This document shows positions 1 through 5,599 of a DNA stretch of 7,733 bases, one piece after another. The stretch covers positions 1-7,733 of the forward strand of contig BNTR01000127.1 in assembly GCA_025996755.1 (NCBI GenBank), read 5' to 3'. The notes beneath the pieces are model-generated. The model searched no databases. It was not told where the DNA came from and saw nothing but the letters and a program-made list of their open reading frames with translations. The stretch's first letter is position 1. Every line of letters starts with the position of its first letter. The stretch is from Bacteroidia bacterium. GTDB lineage: Bacteria; Bacteroidota; Bacteroidia; Bacteroidales; Azobacteroidaceae. Made by a program: the position numbers and the translations under genes.

Positions 1-407
1 CCGCCAATCTGAACGGCAACATCTACTACAACCGGATTAACGCCTTCACGGTGGAAAACAAGTATCCGATTCAGCATATTTTTTCAGCCGGGCGGCAAAA
101 TATGTATTCCGGCAACGTAAAGTTGAATAATCTGTTCCGCCCGGGCGCACAATTTGAAATGCAGCTATCAGCCGTCTGGTTGGCGCCCGACATCATCCCG
201 CAGGGAAAGATTCAATCGCGGTTTTCTTTAGACTTGGGTTTGAAGAAAACCATCCAAAAAGGCAAGGGAGAGTTGATTTTAAGTGCTACGGACTTGCTGA
301 ATACGATGGTTATCCGCAAAGAGATTCAAGGCGGTACATTCAGTTATACACTCCGCGATTATTATGAGACGCAGGTGGTGCGAATGGGGTATAACTACAA
401 ATTTTAA
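1..407 (+). CDS. Outer-membrane beta-barrel protein, C-terminal fragment (TonB-receptor-like)
   Basis: This is the 3' end of a longer gene: the frame is open from base 3 and no start is needed inside the window. About 134 residues are visible. They have alternating polar/hydrophobic beta-strands, a segment 'QSRFSLDLGLKKTI', a 'DLLNT' motif and a terminal 'YNYKF' with C-terminal Phe, the usual signal for beta-barrel assembly. The pattern LDLGLKK...LSATDLLNT is typical of the Bacteroidota outer-membrane beta-barrel family related to TonB-dependent receptors (OMP_b-brl_3 type), where it forms the last strands of the barrel. The substrate cannot be inferred from this end. The GTG at 51 is only an internal codon. 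I am confident of a large barrel protein and less sure of the exact subfamily. Confidence 0.8.
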   Translation, partial: ANLNGNIYYNRINAFTVENKYPIQHIFSAGRQNMYSGNVKLNNLFRPGAQFEMQLSAVWLAPDIIPQGKIQSRFSLDLGLKKTIQKGKGELILSATDLLNTMVIRKEIQGGTFSYTLRDYYETQVVRMGYNYKF

Positions 408-432
408 AATTTATAAAACAATAAAATTATAT

Positions 433-438
433 GGAGGA
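433..438 (+). promoter_or_regulatory. Shine-Dalgarno site GGAGGA setting the nitroreductase start
   Basis: GGAGGA lies 4 nt before the ATG at 443. It sits inside the codons that would follow the alternative in-frame ATG at 431, so it argues for 443 as the true start. Such a clear ribosome-binding site is notable because many Bacteroidota genes, including most in this window, lack one. Confidence 0.6.
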
Positions 439-442
439 ATAT

Positions 443-976
443 ATGAGTGATTTTTTGAATCTTTGTAAAATGCGTCAAAGTTGTCGTGGTTTTTCAGAAC
501 AACCGGTGGAACATGATAAACTGGTACAGTGCGTTGAAGCGGGGCGATTAACTCATTCCGGTTGCAATGCCCAACCGTGGAGTTTTATTGTAGTAGAAAG
601 TCCGGATATAGTTGGTCAAGTGGCACAATGCGGGCAACAGTTAAAGCAAAATGTTTGGTTGGAAACAACAAAAGCGTTTATTATCATTCTGGAAGAGCAC
701 GCTGTTTTAAGTCCTATCATCAGTTGCTTTCTTGATAGTCAGTATTATGCAAAAGGTGATTTGGGTGCGGCCACCGCATACGTTTGTCTTGAAGCTACTG
801 CACAAGGGCTTGGAAGCACTATTATTGGGCTTTATGACCGTAAAAAGATTTGTGAGTTGTTGCAAATTCCGATAGAAAAACAATTCGGTGCTGTAATTGC
901 TTTGGGGTATCCTTTAAATGATACCATTCGTACTAAAAAACGTAAAGCATTTGAAGATATAGTGCGATTTGTATGA
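443..976 (+). CDS. Nitroreductase family protein (FMN-dependent oxidoreductase)
   Basis: The predicted protein has 177 residues and is a small, probably cytoplasmic, FMN-binding flavoenzyme of the nitroreductase fold, usually homodimeric and NAD(P)H-dependent. The N-terminus carries the FMN-phosphate-binding pattern R11-Q-S-C-R15. It is followed by 'HSGCNAQPW', the family's (P)SxxNxQPW loop that contacts the flavin. The middle segment 'GAATAYVCLEATAQGLGS' is the conserved helix and loop preceding the second FMN contact, and 'IALGYP' near the end is also typical. The length matches the short nitroreductases. The start at 443 is chosen because of the GGAGGA site; a start at 431 would add four residues. 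The natural substrate is unknown. The gene follows the barrel gene by 35 nt but is probably a separate function. Confidence 0.87.
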   Translation: MSDFLNLCKMRQSCRGFSEQPVEHDKLVQCVEAGRLTHSGCNAQPWSFIVVESPDIVGQVAQCGQQLKQNVWLETTKAFIIILEEHAVLSPIISCFLDSQYYAKGDLGAATAYVCLEATAQGLGSTIIGLYDRKKICELLQIPIEKQFGAVIALGYPLNDTIRTKKRKAFEDIVRFV

Positions 977-983
977 TGAAAAT

Positions 984-1031
984 ATAAAAAAAGTACTTTT
1001 TATGGCAATTTTTGTCACAGTATATATTTAG
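984..1031 (+). pseudogene. Relic of a lipoprotein signal-peptide sequence
   Basis: Bases 984-1023 match 1402-1441, the first 40 bases of the NlpE-like lipoprotein gene, at 37 of 40 positions. The three differences are all transitions, and one turns the start ATG into ATA. Read in the old frame, the relic gives IKKVLFMAIFVTVYI and then a TAG stop at 1029-1031, against MKKVLFTAIFATVLV in the intact gene. It begins 8 nt after the nitroreductase stop. No lipoprotein body follows; the TfoX-like gene comes next. It is probably the remains of a paralogous lipoprotein gene or of a local rearrangement. Confidence 0.65.
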
Positions 1032-1062
1032 CGCATCGCATCGAACGGAAAACAAAAAGATT

Positions 1063-1350
1063 ATGGCAGCACAAAGTAACGAATTAACATCACTCCCCAA
1101 CATCGGGAAAGTAATAGCTGCAAGGCTTCGCGAAGTAGGCATCGAAACGCCCGAAGAGTTGAAAGCCATTGGCAGCGAAAACGCTTTCATCCGCCTGAAA
1201 ACGATGGATGAAGGTGCGTGCATCAATGAACTGCTTGGATTGGAAGGAGCAATACAGGGCATTCGCGACCATGATTTGGATGACAGTCGGAAAGCCGAAC
1301 TGAAAGCGTTTTATAAAATGACAAAATATGAGAGGATAGGCGATTTCTAA
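1063..1350 (+). CDS. TfoX C-terminal domain protein
   Basis: The predicted protein has 95 residues and consists almost entirely of a TfoX/Sxy C-terminal domain, a small helical domain resembling helix-hairpin-helix folds. The diagnostic segments are 'LTSLPNIGKVIAARLREVGI', 'TPEELKAIGSENAFIRLK' and 'CINELLGLEGAIQGI'. In Gammaproteobacteria, Sxy/TfoX regulates competence through CRP, but stand-alone C-terminal domains in Bacteroidota have no established role, so no competence function is claimed. The ATG at 1063 is chosen because the domain starts directly after it. A TTG at 1012 is in frame but lies within the lipoprotein relic. No clear ribosome-binding site is visible. The gene is co-oriented with its neighbours. 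Confidence 0.82.
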   Translation: MAAQSNELTSLPNIGKVIAARLREVGIETPEELKAIGSENAFIRLKTMDEGACINELLGLEGAIQGIRDHDLDDSRKAELKAFYKMTKYERIGDF

Positions 1351-1361
1351 AAATAATTTCG

Positions 1362-1369
1362 TACCTTTG
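1362..1369 (+). promoter_or_regulatory. Bacteroidota -7 promoter element TACCTTTG
   Basis: TACCTTTG fits the Bacteroidota -7 consensus TAnnTTTG. It lies 32 nt upstream of the lipoprotein ATG at 1402 and 11 nt after the TfoX-like stop, so it probably drives the lipoprotein and the SRPBCC gene behind it. A convincing -33 TTTG is not seen at the usual distance. Confidence 0.6.
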
Positions 1370-1401
1370 TATCTAATAGTAACAATTTAAAATATTATAA
1401 A

Positions 1402-1851
1402 ATGAAAAAAGTACTTTTTACGGCAATTTTTGCCACAGTATTAGTGGGCTTCGCCTCTTGCAAGCAGCAGAGCAAGTCGGAAGCATCAAGCGAAAGCATT
1501 GAGGTAAATGCTATTGACGCGGCTCACAATTCGATGAACAGTGTCAATTGGCAGGGAACTTACACCGGCACAACACCTTGCGCCGATTGCGAGGGTATTC
1601 AAACGACCCTGACCTTGAACGAATCGACCTACGTGTTGGAAACGGTTTATCTCGGCAAATCTAACGAGGTGTATAAAACCGAAGGCAAATTTGTTTGGAA
1701 CGAAGAAGGCAGTCGTATTACGCTCGACAACGAGAAAACAAACGGCTTCAACACGCAATTTCGTGTTGGCGAAAACGTGGTGTGGCAACTTGACAGTGAA
1801 GGCAAACAAATCGAAGGAGAACTTGCCGAAATGTATATGTTGCGCAAATAA
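1402..1851 (+). CDS. NlpE-like lipoprotein (copper-resistance NlpE N-terminal domain)
   Basis: The predicted protein has 149 residues. A lipoprotein signal peptide is present: KK start, hydrophobic core, then lipobox GFASC with the lipidated Cys at residue 20. A Ser/Glu-rich linker (about 21-45) leads into a single small beta-barrel domain, residues 48-149, beginning 'WQGTYTGTTPCADCEGI'. The pattern YxGxTPCADCxGI with C60-x-x-C63 is characteristic of the NlpE N-terminal domain. E. coli NlpE senses envelope and copper stress by a surface-contact/Cpx pathway, but Bacteroidota lack that exact circuit, so only an envelope-located role, possibly metal- or redox-linked, can be inferred. The gene has its own TACCTTTG promoter element and is followed after 40 nt by the SRPBCC gene, a likely two-gene unit. 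Its 5' end is duplicated at 984-1023. Confidence 0.87.
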   Translation: MKKVLFTAIFATVLVGFASCKQQSKSEASSESIEVNAIDAAHNSMNSVNWQGTYTGTTPCADCEGIQTTLTLNESTYVLETVYLGKSNEVYKTEGKFVWNEEGSRITLDNEKTNGFNTQFRVGENVVWQLDSEGKQIEGELAEMYMLRK

Positions 1852-1891
1852 AGAAATTATAAGTAAAAACTTATTTCCCAATTTTACAGCA

Positions 1892-2329
1892 ATGGCAAAA
1901 GAAATTAAATCGGGAATAGTTATCAATGCACCGCCTGAAAAGGTTTGGGCGGTGTTGACGGATTTTGGAAAATATCCGGAATGGAATCCGTTTATTACTT
2001 CTCTGAAAGGCGAAGTGGAAGTTGGAAACAAAATAGAAGTTCGGATTGAGCCGCCCGAAGGTACAGGTATGACGTTCAAACCCAAAGTGTTGGAAAAAAC
2101 AGAAAACAAAAAACTTCGTTGGTTGGGCAGTTTGCTTTTCAAAGGTTTATTCGATGGCGAACACTGTTTTGAACTGATTAACAACGGCGACGGCACAACG
2201 ACTTTCATTCAAAGCGAAAAATTTCGAGGAATTTTGGTGTGGACGTTTGGAACGAAAAAAACCAAAAATGGTTTTGAAGCAATGAATTTGAAACTGAAAA
2301 AATTAGCAGAATCCGCGCAAATCCCTTAA
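1892..2329 (+). CDS. SRPBCC (START/Bet v1-like) domain protein
   Basis: The predicted protein has 145 residues and is a single helix-grip domain of the SRPBCC superfamily, a cytoplasmic hydrophobic-ligand-binding fold. It opens with 'GIVINAPPEKVWAVLTDFGK' followed by YPEWNPF, the usual start of polyketide-cyclase/START-like members, and then has alternating beta-strands ('GNKIEVRIEPP', 'LRWLGSLLFKGLFDGEHCFEL') and a C-terminal helix 'NGFEAMNLKLKKLAES'. The ligand is unknown. The ATG at 1892 is chosen because the domain starts there; the longer open frame reaching back to 1691 overlaps the lipoprotein gene. No promoter is seen in the 40-nt gap, only a weak 6-bp hairpin (1859-1874). The last codons appear to come from a dispersed repeat that also supplies the stop. 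Confidence 0.85.
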   Translation: MAKEIKSGIVINAPPEKVWAVLTDFGKYPEWNPFITSLKGEVEVGNKIEVRIEPPEGTGMTFKPKVLEKTENKKLRWLGSLLFKGLFDGEHCFELINNGDGTTTFIQSEKFRGILVWTFGTKKTKNGFEAMNLKLKKLAESAQIP

Positions 2330-2350
2330 ATCTGCGTCATCTGCGTGCAA
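2310..2350 (+). repeat. Dispersed-repeat-like sequence with TCTGCGT direct repeats
   Basis: The sequence runs AATCCGCGCAAATCCC, then TTAAATCTGCGTCATCTGCG. It contains two copies of TCTGCGT (2331-2337 and 2340-2346). From memory, near-identical phrases recur between genes in many Bacteroidota genomes; I cannot check this here. It overlaps the end of the SRPBCC gene. Confidence 0.35.
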
Positions 2351-2452
2351 AAAGAAAAAACAACAACAAATGTGTAAGGTAAGGAATTGAAAAAAAATAA
2401 AACAATCTCACAATGAAAAAATCACTAATAATTCCAAGTGTCGCAATGCAAA

Positions 2453-2542
2453 GGGCTGAAAGCCCGATAATCAACAGCGTAGGGCATCGCCCTACGGAAC
2501 GGCACACGCGGCACACGCACCAACCCCAAGCCCCAACGGGGC
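2453..2542 (+). repeat. Left array of three hairpins (REP-like)
   Basis: Hairpin A is 2453-2465, GGGCTGAAAGCCC (5-bp stem, loop GAA). Hairpin B is 2478-2496, CGTAGGGCATCGCCCTACG (8-bp stem, loop ATC). Hairpin C is 2530-2542, GCCCCAACGGGGC (5-bp stem, loop AAC). Spacing is 12 and 33 nt. A tandem CGGCACACG/GCGGCACACGCAC stretch lies between B and C. The 250-nt interval 2330-2579 holds no convincing gene. Confidence 0.8.
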
Positions 2543-2579
2543 GCAATCAACCTTATTATCAATTGTAAATCAAAATATT

Positions 2580-3032
2580 ATGGCGCAATCATTATCAAAA
2601 GTTTATGTTCATATCACATTCAGCACCAAAAATCGCTATCCATTCATTGATAATCAAATAAAAAAGGAACTTTGGACGTATATCGGCGGCGTTTGCAAGG
2701 CATTGGAATATAACCCTGTTCGAGTGGGCGGGCACAGCGAACACGTGCACATTTGTTGTTTGTTGTCGAAAAAAATAACGCAGATTAAGTTGTTGGAAGA
2801 GGTCAAAAAAGAATCGTCCAAATGGATAAAAACCAAAGGCAAAGCATACGAAAAATTTTATTGGCAAGACGGCTACGGCATATTTTCCGTTAATTCGTCC
2901 GAAATAGAAACGGTTGTCAAATACATTGACAATCAGGAAGAACACCACCAAAAACGAACATTTCAAGAGGAATTGTTGGCATTTTTGAAAAAATACAACG
3001 TAGAATACGATGAACGATATTTGTGGCAATAA
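2580..3032 (+). CDS. REP-associated tyrosine transposase (IS200-like, HUH/Y1)
   Basis: The predicted protein has 150 residues, a full-length single-domain Y1 transposase of the IS200/RAYT type. It cuts and joins single-stranded DNA at hairpin structures through a covalent phosphotyrosine. The visible motifs are the metal-binding HUH triad H55-V-H57 in 'GGHSEHVHICC' and the catalytic Y115-I-D-N-Q119 (YxxxQ) in 'VVKYIDNQEEHH'. The N-terminal strand 'SKVYVHITFSTKNRYPFI' and the C-terminal 'FQEELLAFLKKYNVEYD' are typical of the Bacteroidota branch. All catalytic residues are present, so it may be active. It has no partner tnpB gene. Its probable substrates are the flanking mirror-image hairpins. 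ATG at 2580 fits the family start. Confidence 0.9.
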   Translation: MAQSLSKVYVHITFSTKNRYPFIDNQIKKELWTYIGGVCKALEYNPVRVGGHSEHVHICCLLSKKITQIKLLEEVKKESSKWIKTKGKAYEKFYWQDGYGIFSVNSSEIETVVKYIDNQEEHHQKRTFQEELLAFLKKYNVEYDERYLWQ

Positions 3033-3041
3033 CCGGATTTC

Positions 3042-3121
3042 GCCCCGTTGGGGCTTAGCATTTGCGGGGCATTTGTTCCGTAGGGCGATGCCCTACGCTA
3101 TTGATTTTGGGCTTTCAGCCC
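3042..3121 (+). repeat. Right array of three hairpins, mirror image of the left array
   Basis: Hairpin C' is 3042-3054, GCCCCGTTGGGGC. Hairpin B' is 3079-3097, CGTAGGGCGATGCCCTACG. Hairpin A' is 3109-3121, GGGCTTTCAGCCC. Each is the exact reverse complement of C, B and A on the left. The A' stem extends to 9 bp (3105-3125) with flanking TTTT/AAAA, so it could also act as a terminator for the transposase gene. Confidence 0.8.
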
Positions 3122-3210
3122 AAAATGCCACCGATGATTTTAACAAAAATCAAAGTTTAAACAATGATGTCGAATAAATTCAAATTTATTTCCAACTCAA
3201 AAGAAAGCAA

Positions 3211-3244
3211 TGAAATATCCGAAAAAATTATTTCGGATATTTCA
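3211..3244 (-). terminator. Strong hairpin downstream of pstS, probable terminator
   Basis: A perfect 14-bp stem (3211-3224 with 3231-3244, arm TGAAATATCCGAAA) with a 6-nt loop lies 37 nt beyond the pstS stop on the minus strand. The minus-strand sequence after it is TTGCTTTCTTTTG, T-rich but interrupted. It probably ends the pstS transcript. The rest of 3126-3281 holds only an AT-rich 8-bp palindrome (3173-3190) and no gene. Confidence 0.55.
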
Positions 3245-3281
3245 AAAATGGCTTGGGATTATTTTTTAAGAAAACCGCATC

Positions 3282-4097
3282 TTATTTCAATGTGATAAAA
3301 CCGATTTCAGATACGATTTTTTGCCCTTCTGTCGATAACACATAGTCAAGAAAAGGTTTCACTTTCTTTTCCGATTTCACTTCGTAGTAGTAGAACAGCG
3401 GGCGGACAATCGGATAAGTTTTGTTTTTGGCATTGGCTATCGACGGCTCTACAGAGGTTTTCCCTTGATTGTAGGAAACATTAACGGCTTTTACCGACTT
3501 GTTCAGATACGCCAAGCCTACATAACCGATAGCACCTTTGGTCTGGCTAACCGACTGAATAATCGCGCCGGTAGCGGGCAAACTCATGATGCCGTTCACG
3601 TAGTTCTTGTTTTTCAGCACACTTTCTTTGAAAAACTCGTAAGTGCCGGAAGAGGTTTCGCGCGAATAGGGGATGATTTTCAAATCGTCGCCGCCCACTT
3701 CTTTCCAATTTTTGATTTTTCCGGTGAAAATGCCTTCCAACTGTTCGCGGGTGAGGTTGCTCACTTTGTTGTCGGGGTGAATCACTACCGCCAACGCATC
3801 GTAAGCGGCAATGACTTCTTTCACCGATTTTCCGCCTTCTTGCAGTTTTTGCTTTTCGTCGAATTTGATTTTTCGCGACGATTGCGCAAGGTCGGTGGTG
3901 CCTTCGAGCAAGGCGGCGATGCCTACGCCGCTGCCGCCACCGGTTACGATGAGCGTTTGCGAAGGATTACTTTTCATAAAACTCTCGGCTTCTTTCTGCG
4001 ATAAGGGCAACATCGTGTCCGAACCTTTGATTTTTTGAGCCTGTGCGCCGAATAATGCGGCGACTAACATACCTGTTGTCAAAATTGTTGTTTTCAT
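3282..4097 (-). CDS. pstS: Phosphate ABC transporter substrate-binding protein PstS
   Basis: The predicted protein has 271 residues. A signal peptide is present with probable cleavage after A20 (GAQA|Q), giving a periplasmic protein. It is a type II periplasmic binding protein that captures inorganic phosphate for the PstCAB importer. Phosphate-ligand loops are visible: 'KGSDTMLPL' near the N-terminus, 'VTGGGSGVGIAAL', 'DLAQSSRKI' and 'SRETSSGTYEFF', the last holding the Arg and SSGT typical of PstS. 'GAIGYVGLAYL' and the C-terminal 'STEGQKIVSEIGF' are also family hallmarks. The length is normal for the short Bacteroidota form. It lies 84 nt downstream of the porin gene, with its own -7 element between. 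The usual next genes, pstC, pstA and pstB, are absent; a terminator-like hairpin and a RAYT module follow instead. Confidence 0.95.
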   Translation of the reverse strand: MKTTILTTGMLVAALFGAQAQKIKGSDTMLPLSQKEAESFMKSNPSQTLIVTGGGSGVGIAALLEGTTDLAQSSRKIKFDEKQKLQEGGKSVKEVIAAYDALAVVIHPDNKVSNLTREQLEGIFTGKIKNWKEVGGDDLKIIPYSRETSSGTYEFFKESVLKNKNYVNGIMSLPATGAIIQSVSQTKGAIGYVGLAYLNKSVKAVNVSYNQGKTSVEPSIANAKNKTYPIVRPLFYYYEVKSEKKVKPFLDYVLSTEGQKIVSEIGFITLK

Positions 4098-4129
4098 TTT
4101 TTTATATTTTTTTTAATTTTTAGACGTTA

Positions 4130-4137
4130 CAAAATTA
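4130..4137 (-). promoter_or_regulatory. -7 element TAATTTTG upstream of pstS
   Basis: On the minus strand TAATTTTG matches TAnnTTTG, 32 nt before the pstS ATG. No good -33 TTTG is present at 19-21 nt upstream, which would fit a promoter needing an activator. Confidence 0.55.
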
Positions 4138-4168
4138 TAGAATGATTAGTACATTATAGAAACGGAAA

Positions 4169-4186
4169 TGTTACAATCCTGTTAAA
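4169..4186 (-). promoter_or_regulatory. Candidate phosphate-regulator (PhoB/PhoP-type) binding site upstream of pstS
   Basis: On the minus strand this reads TTTAACAGGATTGTAACA: two 7-bp half-sites, TTTAACA and TGTAACA, separated by 4 bp. That is the 11-bp periodicity of Pho boxes, and it also resembles the TTAACA direct repeats bound by Bacillus PhoP. It overlaps the porin stop codon. TGTAACA ends 31 nt upstream of the pstS -7 element; a TGTAACC lies 32 nt upstream of the porin -7 element. Function is inferred only. Confidence 0.35.
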
Positions 4187-5435
4187 ACTTATACTGCAAC
4201 CGCAGGGTAAACAGATTGTCTTTGCGGTCTTCCTTGAATTTCGCAATCTCATCCGTCGTTTCGTTCTTGTTGATTTCGTAGTATGCCGTTAGTTTCAGAT
4301 TGGGGCTTGCACGCCACAAAAGTCCGAAACCGAAAGTATTGACCGCAACATCGCCCTCCGTAACATCTTCGTTGCCGGAAACTTTTGTGTTGGGGTTATA
4401 CCAATCGTATTTCAGCACGGCAGAAACGGGTAACATTCCAATATCCTGCACAAAAACAGCATATCCGCCGGAAAAATTGCGTTTGTACGTGTCTATGGCG
4501 GGCAATGCGGAAGCATTCGGGCTTTTGCTGTTGCCTTTCGCGGCGGGTTGCTCGCCAAAGAGGTATTCTCCTCTCAATTGCGTCATTCCCAATGCGCTCA
4601 TAATGCTAAATTGTGCATCTACGCCAACATATTCCCGCTTAGCGAATTGACCTTTGTTGTCGGCGTTGTCGTCCAGCACAAACTCTTTACCTGCAATCGA
4701 ATAAACCTTTTCCGTCCCCTGATAAACGCCGCCATTGTAATAGGAAACGCCGCCGCCGATTTTCATATCGCTGCCGATTGCTTTGGCGACAGACAAGTGA
4801 CCGATAAAATCCAAGCGGCTGTCGGTTTCCTGCTTGATGCCGTTACCGGAAAACAGTCCCGCTTCGAGCTTGAGGATGTTCCACGGCGAAGTTTTGGCAG
4901 CCTGCAAGGTGAGGGATGCGCCCAAATCGCGTTCTTCGGGAAAGAGCGTTTGGAAGATGGTCGAACGTTCGGGCGATTCGCGCCGAGAGGACGAAAAACT
5001 GATTTCGTCGCCAAACGGACGGTCGAAAACACCGGCTTTCAGCACGCTTGTGCCCAACCAAGGGTCTTTCACCGCCAAGAAAGCGTCTTTGAACGCAACG
5101 CCCTTTTCGGTAATGTCCGGTTGGAAGGTGGCAGAAACAATGCCTTCCTCATAGACAAACTTAATGCGCCCGCGGCGAATACCGATGCGGCTAAACGACT
5201 CTTCGGGATTCTCGTTTGCCGAGCCGACTTTCAGCGAAGCATCCCGTTCGCCATACTGGTACTGGGTTTGGACGTAACCCGATACTTTGAACTTTTGGAG
5301 TTTTTGCACAGCGCTTTCGAGCGTTTGTGCTTTTTGTTCCAACTTCTCAACAGGACTTAATTCCATTTCCTCTTGAGCAAATACCGCTGTGGCTGAGCAC
5401 AGACAAGCAACTAATGTTACACTACTCTTTTTCAT
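4182..5435 (-). CDS. Phosphate-selective porin of the OprO/OprP family
   Basis: The predicted protein has 417 residues and forms an outer-membrane channel for phosphate or polyphosphate. The signal peptide ends at 'TAVFA' (residue 20). A short coiled-coil segment follows (about 26-48, 'EKLEQKAQTLESAVQKLQKF'), as in many OprP relatives. The barrel begins 'KVSGYVQTQYQYGE'. Characteristic segments are 'RIGIRRGRIKFVYE', 'FQPDITEKGVAFKDAFLAV', 'KAGVFDRPFGDE' and 'FPEERDLGASL'. The protein ends 'LRLQYKF' with the C-terminal Phe needed for barrel assembly. It is the first gene of the minus-strand phosphate pair with pstS, which suggests joint induction under phosphate starvation. Length is normal for the family. 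Whether it prefers phosphate or another anion cannot be read from the sequence. Confidence 0.9.
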   Translation of the reverse strand: MKKSSVTLVACLCSATAVFAQEEMELSPVEKLEQKAQTLESAVQKLQKFKVSGYVQTQYQYGERDASLKVGSANENPEESFSRIGIRRGRIKFVYEEGIVSATFQPDITEKGVAFKDAFLAVKDPWLGTSVLKAGVFDRPFGDEISFSSSRRESPERSTIFQTLFPEERDLGASLTLQAAKTSPWNILKLEAGLFSGNGIKQETDSRLDFIGHLSVAKAIGSDMKIGGGVSYYNGGVYQGTEKVYSIAGKEFVLDDNADNKGQFAKREYVGVDAQFSIMSALGMTQLRGEYLFGEQPAAKGNSKSPNASALPAIDTYKRNFSGGYAVFVQDIGMLPVSAVLKYDWYNPNTKVSGNEDVTEGDVAVNTFGFGLLWRASPNLKLTAYYEINKNETTDEIAKFKEDRKDNLFTLRLQYKF

Positions 5436-5475
5436 ACATCTTTTTTTAAAATTGTTATTAAAATTATTAACGGTG

Positions 5476-5483
5476 CAAAAGTA
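5476..5483 (-). promoter_or_regulatory. -7 element TACTTTTG upstream of the porin gene
   Basis: On the minus strand TACTTTTG matches TAnnTTTG and lies 40 nt before the porin ATG. There is no TTTG at the usual -33 distance, as for pstS. Upstream, at 5505-5522, the minus strand reads TGTAACCAAAATGTAGGG, two TGTA half-sites 11 bp apart, a candidate activator site. Confidence 0.6.
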
Positions 5484-5537
5484 CTGGTACGGAATTACAC
5501 TATTCCCTACATTTTGGTTACAAAAAAGGAAAGAAAA

Positions 5538-5569
5538 TTTTGACAGTTCCCAAAAAAGATGTAATTTTG
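5538..5569 (+). promoter_or_regulatory. Complete Bacteroidota promoter (TTTTG / TAATTTTG) for the DUF3791-DUF3990 pair
   Basis: The -33 element TTTTG is at 5538-5542 and the -7 element TAATTTTG at 5562-5569, 19 nt apart, a textbook arrangement for Bacteroidota. The -7 element is 30 nt upstream of the ATG at 5600. In contrast to the two phosphate promoters nearby, both elements are strong, suggesting constitutive or self-regulated expression. Confidence 0.72.
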
Positions 5570-5599
5570 CAAGATGTTAAACAATAAAAAGTATTAGAA

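Larger units (their letters stand above)
2453..3121. mobile_element. REP/RAYT-type module: transposase gene between mirror-image hairpin arrays
   Basis: An IS200-like transposase gene (2580-3032) is bracketed by three hairpins on the left (2453-2542) and the same three, reverse-complemented and in reverse order, on the right (3042-3121). Every hairpin has a perfect stem and a 3-nt loop. This fits a RAYT gene with its REP/REPIN sequences, a domesticated relative of IS200/IS605 elements, rather than a classical IS with simple terminal repeats. No target-site duplication can be recognised. The module lies between the SRPBCC gene and the phosphate genes. Confidence 0.7.

Noticed and set aside
1486..2208. 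240-residue minus-strand open frame across the lipoprotein and SRPBCC genes
   Set aside because: It spans two well-supported plus-strand genes and shows no domain features.
2413..2568. A 51-residue open frame (MKKSLIIPSVAMQRAESP...) ahead of the transposase
   Set aside because: It runs through all three left hairpins, and its sequence is just the translation of those repeats; it is probably not a gene.
2595..3029. Minus-strand open frame opposite the transposase
   Set aside because: The plus-strand frame carries intact HUH and YxxxQ motifs, so the antisense frame is a shadow.
2453..3121. CRISPR-like array
   Set aside because: The repeats are palindromes in inverted order around a transposase gene, with no regular spacers and no cas genes.
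3173..3190. AT-only palindrome AATAAATTCAAATTTATT as a terminator or element end
   Set aside because: The stem is all A/T with a 2-nt loop and no T-run, and no matching copy is seen elsewhere in the window.
3465..4004. Plus-strand open frame opposite pstS
   Set aside because: It is a shadow of the strongly supported PstS gene.
4548..5360. Long plus-strand open frame opposite the porin gene
   Set aside because: It is antisense to an unmistakable OprO/OprP porin and has no recognisable domain or promoter.
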